Part shown: in pieces, positions 57,707-64,000 of the stretch | How positions within the stretch are numbered: position 1 is the stretch's first letter | Layout of the letters: each line of letters begins with the position of its first letter | Source of the DNA: Ramlibacter tataouinensis | GTDB taxonomy: Bacteria; Pseudomonadota; Gammaproteobacteria; Burkholderiales; Burkholderiaceae_C | NCBI RefSeq assembly: GCF_001580455.1 | Contig: NZ_CP010951.1 | Span: 1,922,001-1,986,000, forward strand | Length of the DNA: 64,000 bases | Direction: 5' to 3' | Position numbers and translations under genes: made by a program | Notes under the pieces: model-generated | Seen by the model: the letters and a program-made list of their open reading frames with translations, nothing else | The model's database searches: none | What the model was told of the DNA's origin: nothing

Positions 57707-58512
57707 CACAGGACCCGGTGCTCCAGCGCCGGCAGCTGGCGGCGCACGCCGGCGAGCCGCTGCGCATCCAGCTGCGCCAGCACCACGCCCTCGCCGGTGT
57801 CGCGCTGCGCCAGCACCTGGCCCCAGGGGTCGACCACCATCGTGTGGCCCCAGGTGCGGCGGCCGTTGTCGTGCGTGCCGCCCTGAGCCGGCGCCGCCAC
57901 GTAGGCCAGGTTCTCGATCGCGCGCGCGCGCAGCAGGGTGTCCCAATGCGCCTCACCGGTCACGGCGGTGAAGGCGCTGGGCACCAGCAGCAGGTCGGCG
58001 CCCAGGCGGCGGTACAGCTCCGGGAAGCGCAGGTCATAGCAAACGCTCAGGCCCACCCGCCACAGCGCGCCGCTGCGCGCCCGCAGTTCGAAGGCCACCG
58101 GCTCGCCGCCGCCCTCGATCACGCGCGATTCGTCGTAGTGCTCACGGCCGTTGTCGAACTTGAACAGGTGGATCTTGTCGTAGCGCGCCAGCCGCTCGCC
58201 CTGCGCCGAAAACACCAGGCTCGCATTGCGCACGCGCCGGTCGTCGCCGGCCGCCAGCGGCAGCGTGCCGCCGACCACGCACAGCCCGAGCTCGCGCGCC
58301 GCGCCGGCCAGGAACTCCTGGATCGGCCCCTGGCCGAACGCCTCGCGGGCCGCGAGCTTGTCGCGGTCGCCCTGCGCCATGAGGCAGAAATACTCGGGCA
58401 GCACCGCCAGCTCGGCCCCGGCAGCCGCCGCTTCCCCGAGGAGGCGGCGGGCACTGTCCAGGTTGGCCTGCACCGACGCGCCGGAAACCATCTGGATGGC
58501 AGCGACCTTCAT
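57706..58512 (-). CDS. Nitrilase-superfamily amidase (Nit, deaminated-glutathione amidase-like)
   Basis: 268 residues. The Glu-Lys-Cys catalytic triad is visible: Glu in AVLPEYFC (about 42), Lys in RYDKIHLF (about 111) and Cys in SVCYDLRFPELYR (about 151). The last motif is typical of Nit1/YbeM-like omega-amidases that hydrolyse deaminated glutathione. Cytoplasmic. It follows yhdP by 63 bp on the same strand, a common beta-proteobacterial order. Its stop overlaps the GTG of the repeat-encoded ORF. Confidence 0.88.
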   Translation of the reverse strand: MKVAAIQMVSGASVQANLDSARRLLGEAAAAGAELAVLPEYFCLMAQGDRDKLAAREAFGQGPIQEFLAGAARELGLCVVGGTLPLAAGDDRRVRNASLVFSAQGERLARYDKIHLFKFDNGREHYDESRVIEGGGEPVAFELRARSGALWRVGLSVCYDLRFPELYRRLGADLLLVPSAFTAVTGEAHWDTLLRARAIENLAYVAAPAQGGTHDNGRRTWGHTMVVDPWGQVLAQRDTGEGVVLAQLDAQRLAGVRRQLPALEHRVL

Positions 58513-58575
58513 GCCCCTACTTTAGTGCCACTTCCTTGCACCGTGCCGCCGGCCGGGCCCGAAGCCGGGCGCCCC

Positions 58576-61500
58576 TCAGTTGCTGCCGGATTTCGCCTTG
58601 TCGGCCTGCGCCTCCACCGTGCCGGTGCCGTTGCTGCGGTGGTTCACCCGCGCGATGCGCGGATCGGCCCAGGTGCCGTCGATGTGGAACTCCTGCGTGG
58701 CAGCGCGCGCCAGCGGCTCGCGCAGGAACATCTGCGCGAGGAAGGTGCCCAGCCCGATGGCCGGGTTGATGGCCGTGAGCGCCAGCGAGGCGGTGCCGGC
58801 GTTGATCTCGGGCACCACCAGCACCCGCAGGTCCTGCGTTTCCCGCCCGATGTCGGCCTTGCCCTCCATCAGCACGGCGGCGTTCACGCCCTTCATCTGC
58901 AGGTTGTTGGTGGCGGCGATGCCGTCCTGGATGGTGACGTCGCCGCGCACGAAGTCGAAGGCGAAGCCGTCGCTGAAGACGTCGCGGAAATCCAGCGTGA
59001 GGCGCCGCGGCAGCGACTGCAGGCTGAGCACGCCCAGCAGCTTGGCCAGGCCGGGGTCGGCCTTGAGGAACTGCCCGGACTCCATGTTGACGTTGAAGGC
59101 GCCGTCCATGGTGGCGTAGTTCAGCGACAGCGGCGAGCCCAGCCAGCCGATCTGGCCATCCATCCGGCCCTTGCCGCCGCGCAGCACGCCCTTGGTGCCC
59201 ATGCGCGTCAGCAGCTGTCCCGAATCGGCGACGTCGAGGCGGAAGCGCAGCACCGTGCGCATGCGCTCGGGCGTGGCGATGGCGCGCGCCGTCATGGCGT
59301 TCGCCACGGCCCAGTTGCCGGTGGCGCTGAAGGCCGCCTCGGGCATGGTCAGGTTCAGCTTGTTCAGGCGCCACTCGCGCCCCGGGCCGCCGCGGTTGAC
59401 GGCGTCGATCTCCAGCTTGCCAAGCTTCTTGCCGCGCAGTTCGAAGTCATCCACGACGATGTCGAGCCCCGGCAACGCGGCCGGCTGCTCGTCCGCGAGG
59501 AAGGATTCGACCTGCTGCGCCGACCCGGCGGCGATCGACGCCCGCGCCAGCCGCGCGTACAGGCGCCCGGCCGCGCCGGCGCCGGGCTGCCGATACTCGA
59601 CATAGCCGTTGAGCTCGGCGGCATCGACGTTGGCGCGCCAGAGGCCGCCGTCGCGCGCGCCGCCGACCACCACGTTGTGCAGGGTCCGCCCCTGCGCCAC
59701 CAACTCCTGGGCCCGCACCGCCAGCTGGGTGGGCAGGTAGCCGGCGGCGGCGCCGCTGCCCGCGGCGCTGCGGGACGGGGCGGCCGGTGCGCCGGAGGTG
59801 CCGGGCGCAGCCGGTGCCGGGGCCGCCCCGAGCACGCGCTCCCACTGGTCGATGTTGACGTGCGCCAGGTTGATGTTGGCCATCACGCCCTGTTCCGGCA
59901 GCGTCACGGTCTCGCCCGGCGCCAGGCCCACGGCGATGGCGCCGCGCAGCACGCGCGTGTCGGCGCCGGTGACGTCGCGCACGAACACCACCGAAGCCAC
60001 GCGACCGACCTCCACGGTGAGCTGATCCACCAAAGTTGACGCGCCCGGCGCCAGCGATTCGCGCGTCAGCGCGTTCTCGAAGCGCAGCGGCAGCGCGGCC
60101 TCGGCGCTCTTGCCCATCGGGGCGGGCAGGTTCAGCGCCAGTCCCTGCAGGTTGCTGGTGACGGCCACTTCGGGCAGGCCGCGGCGGAAATTGAGGTTCA
60201 CGGCGTAGGCGGCGCTGCCGCTCGCATCGCGCGCCAGCCGCGCCACCAGCCCGAGCTCGCGGGCCTGCCGCAGGCCCTCGGCGGTGGCCGTGCCCTGCGC
60301 GCGAATCTGCACCCCGTTGTCCGGCGCGCCCTTGGCGCCCGTGGCCGGCGTGCGGGTGCCGCCCTCGATGCGCACCTCGCCGCCGAGCGCGCGGGCCTGG
60401 CCGCCGGCGATCGTGAAGCCGCGCTCGCTGAACGAGACCGTGCCGCGCGCGCGCGCCAGCAGCGGCGTGTCGGGCGTGATCTGGATGTCGTTGCCGGCCA
60501 GCGCCACCTGGCCCTGCACCTTGGAGCGGTCCAGCGCCGCAAGCGGCAGTTCCAGCTTGAGCTGGACTTCGGCGTTGCCGTTGCCGCTGGCCTTGGCCAG
60601 CGCCTGGTTGATCATCGGCGACACCGGTGAACCGTTGACCACGGCCAGCGCCTCGGCCAGCGGGCCGCGCATCTGGGCGCTGACCGCCACCACCGAGTGG
60701 TGGAAGTCGGCGATGCGGGCCTCGGCCTGCACCGCCAGGCCGGGCGCGCCGGCCAGCCGCCCCTTGGCGCCGTTGACCTGCATGCCCTGGCGTTCGAACA
60801 CCAGCTCGCCGCCCAGGCCGGTGAGCGCGGGCCAAGCGGTGGCGCCGCGCGTCAGAGTGCGCGGCACGAAGGCGAAATTCACGCCCTGCACCTCGGCGCT
60901 GACCCTGAACTCGCCCTGCCGCGGATCCTTGAACGGGAAGTCGTGCAGGTCGCCCTTGACCCGGAACCTGCCGCCGGTCGCCACGCCGGCCGTGACCGAA
61001 TCGCGCACGTAGTCCCGCGCGCTCTTGGGCACATCCAGCGGCAAATAGCGCCAGACGCGCGAACCGTCGGCGCGGCTCACGCTGGCCTGCAGGTCCAGCA
61101 CCCCGGGCAGGCGGCGGGCGCCGCTGCCGGTGTGCCAGCGGATCTGCGCTTCGCCCTGCGTGTCGGCGTTGGCGAGCTTCAGGTTGTTCACCGCCACCGA
61201 GATGTCCTGGCCGTCGATCTTCCACTGCACGTCCGCCGACAGCTCGTCGAGCGGGATCACCGGCTCCTCGAACACCCCCGGCACGTCGACCGCGCCCTTG
61301 CGCACCTGCAGCTTGCCCCGGCCGCCGGCCTGGGTGAGCTCGAAATCCACGCTCGCGCCGCGGATGCCGGGCGTGCCGGGGTGCGCCCCGTGGGCGGCGC
61401 TGGCCGCCGGCAGCGGCCGGCTGGCGATCTCCAGCCGCGAGGCGCGGCCGCGCGCCTCGTAGCGCAGCGGCTGCTCGCGCGGACCCTCCCACTTGGCGCT

Positions 61501-62700
61501 GAGCGTCTCCACCAGGCCGCGCGGCGCATAGGCCGCCAGCGCCGCGTGCGTGTCCGGATCCAGCGGCAGCCGCGAGGCGATCTGGCCGAGCGCGAACAGG
61601 TCGAGCTTGTCGGCCCGGATTTCGCCGCGCACCGGCACCAGGCCGTGCGCATCGGTCCAGCGCAGGAACACGTTGCCGCCCGGCCAGCGCACGCCTTCCT
61701 GCGTCTCGAACTGGAGGTCGCGCGTTTCCACCTCGAAGCCGCCGGCCAGCAATTGCCCGCCGACCCGCCCGGAGATCGACTGCAGCGCCAGTGGCGCCAG
61801 CCGGGGCGCCAGTCGCGCATTGACGCCGCCCAGCGCCAGGTCGACGACGCCGCCGGCGATCTGCCCATGCGAGATGTCGGCCCAGGCGCGAACGGCGCCG
61901 TGGCCTTCGCTCACCTCGAAGCCGAGGTCGGTGTAGCGGCGCAGCTGCGACACATCCACGCGGGCGAGCTCGCCGTACAACTGCCCCTCCCAGTCCTGCC
62001 AGCGGCCCGGGCGCTGCGACAGCAGCGGCTGGCGGAAGATGCCGCGCACGCTGAAACGGTCGCCCCATTCCGGCGGCGGCGTCGCATCGATGCGCAGCGC
62101 GTGGCGGCGCGTGCCATTGCGCATGACGACATCCACGCCATCGAGCGTCAGCGGCGGCGCGGCGCGCGCCTCGTCGGTCCAGCGCAGCCGGCCGTTGCGG
62201 ATGACGAACTCGGTCTGCGAGAACAGCCAGTCGATGCCGCGGCCCTCGGTGTCGCCGCCGCGCGAGAAGTCCAGCCCGGCCACGAAGATGCGCCCGGTGG
62301 CGTCGCGCCGGATATCCAGCTCGGGCCGGTCGATGTACAGCTGCTGGAAGCCGAATCTCAAAAGGGAGCGCGGCGACATGGTGGCCAGCACCCGCGGCAG
62401 CCGCAGTGCGGCCCGGCCGGCCGGATCCAGCAGCAACACATCGTTGAGCTCGAAGGACGGGACCAGGCCTTCGCTCCTGGCCTCGATGCGGCCGATGCGC
62501 ACCGGCACGCCCAGCACCTGGCTGGCCTCGGTTTCCAGCGCGGGGCGAAGCTCGCCGATTCGCGGCACAATCCACGCATGAAGCGCACCCCATGCCAGTG
62601 CCAGCACCAGCCAGGCTGCCATCAGCAGCCACAGGGCGCCTTTCGCGACAGCTGCGTACGCCTTCAGGCGGCGTGAGGGTGTCGGCGGGCGGTCGTTCAT
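58576..62700 (-). CDS. yhdP: YhdP family AsmA-like envelope protein
   Basis: 1374 residues. One N-terminal membrane helix (about 22-46: ALWLLMAAWLVLALAWGALH) and a very long periplasmic beta-rich chain with AsmA-like ends (VLGVPVRIGRIEARSEGLVPSFELNDVLLLD at the start; LTLDFRDVFSDGFAFDFVRGDVTIQDG near the C-terminus). TIGR02099-type proteins such as YhdP bridge the envelope and help carry phospholipids to the outer membrane. There is a Pro/Ala-rich patch at about 965-990. Start at 62700; divergent from glnE with a 24-bp gap. Confidence 0.9.
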   Translation of the reverse strand: MNDRPPTPSRRLKAYAAVAKGALWLLMAAWLVLALAWGALHAWIVPRIGELRPALETEASQVLGVPVRIGRIEARSEGLVPSFELNDVLLLDPAGRAALRLPRVLATMSPRSLLRFGFQQLYIDRPELDIRRDATGRIFVAGLDFSRGGDTEGRGIDWLFSQTEFVIRNGRLRWTDEARAAPPLTLDGVDVVMRNGTRRHALRIDATPPPEWGDRFSVRGIFRQPLLSQRPGRWQDWEGQLYGELARVDVSQLRRYTDLGFEVSEGHGAVRAWADISHGQIAGGVVDLALGGVNARLAPRLAPLALQSISGRVGGQLLAGGFEVETRDLQFETQEGVRWPGGNVFLRWTDAHGLVPVRGEIRADKLDLFALGQIASRLPLDPDTHAALAAYAPRGLVETLSAKWEGPREQPLRYEARGRASRLEIASRPLPAASAAHGAHPGTPGIRGASVDFELTQAGGRGKLQVRKGAVDVPGVFEEPVIPLDELSADVQWKIDGQDISVAVNNLKLANADTQGEAQIRWHTGSGARRLPGVLDLQASVSRADGSRVWRYLPLDVPKSARDYVRDSVTAGVATGGRFRVKGDLHDFPFKDPRQGEFRVSAEVQGVNFAFVPRTLTRGATAWPALTGLGGELVFERQGMQVNGAKGRLAGAPGLAVQAEARIADFHHSVVAVSAQMRGPLAEALAVVNGSPVSPMINQALAKASGNGNAEVQLKLELPLAALDRSKVQGQVALAGNDIQITPDTPLLARARGTVSFSERGFTIAGGQARALGGEVRIEGGTRTPATGAKGAPDNGVQIRAQGTATAEGLRQARELGLVARLARDASGSAAYAVNLNFRRGLPEVAVTSNLQGLALNLPAPMGKSAEAALPLRFENALTRESLAPGASTLVDQLTVEVGRVASVVFVRDVTGADTRVLRGAIAVGLAPGETVTLPEQGVMANINLAHVNIDQWERVLGAAPAPAAPGTSGAPAAPSRSAAGSGAAAGYLPTQLAVRAQELVAQGRTLHNVVVGGARDGGLWRANVDAAELNGYVEYRQPGAGAAGRLYARLARASIAAGSAQQVESFLADEQPAALPGLDIVVDDFELRGKKLGKLEIDAVNRGGPGREWRLNKLNLTMPEAAFSATGNWAVANAMTARAIATPERMRTVLRFRLDVADSGQLLTRMGTKGVLRGGKGRMDGQIGWLGSPLSLNYATMDGAFNVNMESGQFLKADPGLAKLLGVLSLQSLPRRLTLDFRDVFSDGFAFDFVRGDVTIQDGIAATNNLQMKGVNAAVLMEGKADIGRETQDLRVLVVPEINAGTASLALTAINPAIGLGTFLAQMFLREPLARAATQEFHIDGTWADPRIARVNHRSNGTGTVEAQADKAKSGSN

Positions 62701-62724
62701 GAAAGCTTCGGTGTGGCAGGAATT

Positions 62725-64000
62725 ATGACCCCCCGCCCCTGCATGGGTTCGTCGCATCCGGCCGCGTCGGCGCAGGAAAACACCACATCCGGAGATGGCA
62801 GCGGCGAGCACCCGCCCCTGTCCGCTTATTCGCGCTTCGCCCAGCGCCTGCGGCGGCGCTATGCCGGCGAGCTGGCGCTGCTGCCGCCGGGCATGCCGGG
62901 GCGCGAGGCCCTGACGCAGGCGTACGACAGCCTACGCGCGCGCGGCCACGACCTGGGCGCCGCCCTGCGCATCCTGCGCCAGCTGGTGATGGAACGGCTC
63001 ATCGTGCTCGACTGCGACGGCGGCGCCTCGCTCGCCGCGGTCACCGGCTGCAAGAGCGAGTTGGCCGGCTTCGCGCTCGACCTGGCCTGCCGCGATGCCG
63101 AGCGCGAGCTCGATGTCCAGCACGGCGCGCCGCGCACGCCCGAGGGCGAGCGGGCGCAGCTGTGGATCGTGGGCATGGGCAAGCTCGGTGCCCGCGAGCT
63201 CAATGTCTCCAGCGACATCGACCTGATCTACGTCTACGACCAGGACGGCGAGACCGACGGCGCGCCGGACGGGCGCGGCCGCATCACCAACCACGAGTAC
63301 TTCGCCAAGGCGGTCAAGATCATCTACATGCTGGTGGGCGAGCCGACCGAGCACGGCTTCGTGTTCCGGGTGGACACCGCGCTGCGGCCCAACGGCAACT
63401 CGGGCCCGCCGGTGGTCTCGCTCGGCGCGCTGGAGGAATACTTCATGGTGCAGGGGCGCGAGTGGGAGCGCTTCGCCTGGCTCAAGAGCCGGGTGGTGGC
63501 GCCGCGCGCCGCGGTCGACGGCGGCTCGGCGCAGGGGCTGCGCGGCACGGTGCTGCCCTTCGTGTTCCGCCGTTACCTGGACTACAACGTCTTCGATTCG
63601 CTGCGCGTGCTGCACAAGCAGATCCGCGACCACGCCGCCAAGCGCAGCGCCGGCCGCCCGGAACGGGCCAACGACGTCAAGCTCTCGCGCGGCGGCATCC
63701 GCGAGATCGAATTCACCGTGCAGTTGCTGCAGGTGGTGCGCGGCGGCCAATTCCCGGAACTGCGCACCCGGCCGACGCTGCAGGCGCTGCAGCGGGTGGC
63801 CGCAGCGGGCTTGATGCCGCAGGCCACGGCCGACGCGCTGGCCAGCGCCTACACCTTCCTGCGCCGGGTCGAGCACCGCATCCAGTACCTGGACGACCAG
63901 CAGACGCACGTGCTGCCCATGGGCCGGGCCAGCGATGACGGGGACCTCGCCTGGATCGCCGAGGCCATGGGCTTCGCCGATTGCTGCGCCTTCCTGCACG
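62725..64000 (+). CDS. glnE: Glutamine synthetase adenylyltransferase/adenylyl-removase (partial, 3' end outside window)
   Basis: The first 425 residues are present; the gene continues past the right edge. It adds AMP to, or phosphorolytically removes it from, a Tyr of glutamine synthetase, tuning nitrogen assimilation. After a variable leader (about 1-30), the adenylyl-removase nucleotidyltransferase domain shows GMGKLGARELNVSSDIDLIYVYD, then HEYFAKAVKIIYML, RVDTALRPNGNSGP and LSRGGIREIEFTVQLLQ. AGGAA precedes the ATG at 62725; an ATG at 62743 is an alternative. Divergent from yhdP. Confidence 0.92.
   Translation, partial: MTPRPCMGSSHPAASAQENTTSGDGSGEHPPLSAYSRFAQRLRRRYAGELALLPPGMPGREALTQAYDSLRARGHDLGAALRILRQLVMERLIVLDCDGGASLAAVTGCKSELAGFALDLACRDAERELDVQHGAPRTPEGERAQLWIVGMGKLGARELNVSSDIDLIYVYDQDGETDGAPDGRGRITNHEYFAKAVKIIYMLVGEPTEHGFVFRVDTALRPNGNSGPPVVSLGALEEYFMVQGREWERFAWLKSRVVAPRAAVDGGSAQGLRGTVLPFVFRRYLDYNVFDSLRVLHKQIRDHAAKRSAGRPERANDVKLSRGGIREIEFTVQLLQVVRGGQFPELRTRPTLQALQRVAAAGLMPQATADALASAYTFLRRVEHRIQYLDDQQTHVLPMGRASDDGDLAWIAEAMGFADCCAFLH

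Overview
The window is a gene-dense, very GC-rich stretch of bacterial chromosome. Gene content and order (fba/pyk/pgk next to purC-purE-purK, fmt/def/dprA/smg, yajC-secD-secF, yhdP/glnE, PurU, and a mandelate racemase beside GlcD) suggest a betaproteobacterium of the Burkholderiales, most likely Comamonadaceae (Ramlibacter- or Variovorax-like). That placement is inference from protein resemblance. I see no rRNA, tRNA, CRISPR array, transposase, integrase or phage gene. No gap between genes exceeds 300 bases.

Layout. 1-6007: a truncated AbrB-type membrane protein, a ChaN-like lipoprotein, two convergent glycosyltransferases, a class III aminotransferase, a DUF4197 protein and purU. 6121-11595: GST and a LysR regulator, then a tightly coupled set of a carotenoid-biosynthesis-type membrane protein, an MpaB-type oxygenase and a 7TM receptor with a degenerate GGDEF domain. 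11689-14270: mandelate racemase and a GlcD-type oxidase. 14316-21232: a 1910-residue secreted adhesin (TPS domain, Gly-rich modules, Ala-Pro-Thr-Pro stalk), divergent from a GT60-like GlcNAc-transferase. 21237-30269: uracil-DNA glycosylase, rimI, tsaB, dacB, an SGNH-fold lipoprotein without its catalytic residues, tsaC, purK, purE, cnoX and purC. 30420-34292: fba, pyk, pgk. 34396-43295: a DUF6351 lipoprotein, azlD, azlC, fmt, a small lipoprotein, def, a LysM protein, dprA and smg. 43440-49116: yajC-secD-secF followed by a DUF1631 gene. 49264-54661: indolepyruvate ferredoxin oxidoreductase with a divergent Lrp regulator, mltA and a 41-residue membrane protein. 54839-64000: a DctS/DctR-like two-component pair, a nitrilase-family amidase, yhdP and the start of glnE.

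The most interesting content lies between genes and in the adhesin locus. (i) A 62/63-bp tandem repeat occurs twice, azlC-azlD (2 copies) and nit-kinase (3 copies). It exactly bridges the stop of one gene and the start of the next, and carries its own start codon, Shine-Dalgarno and overlapping ATGA/GTGA junctions. (ii) A roughly 130-bp three-hairpin element occurs after fba and after smg. Its first hairpin swallows the stop codon, and the stems show compensatory changes. (iii) A 169-bp near-perfect palindrome with CTAGGAGT ends follows the response regulator. (iv) The Thr/Pro-rich adhesin faces a gene of the family that puts GlcNAc on Thr or hydroxyproline of eukaryotic proteins, a possible dedicated adhesin-glycosylation pair.
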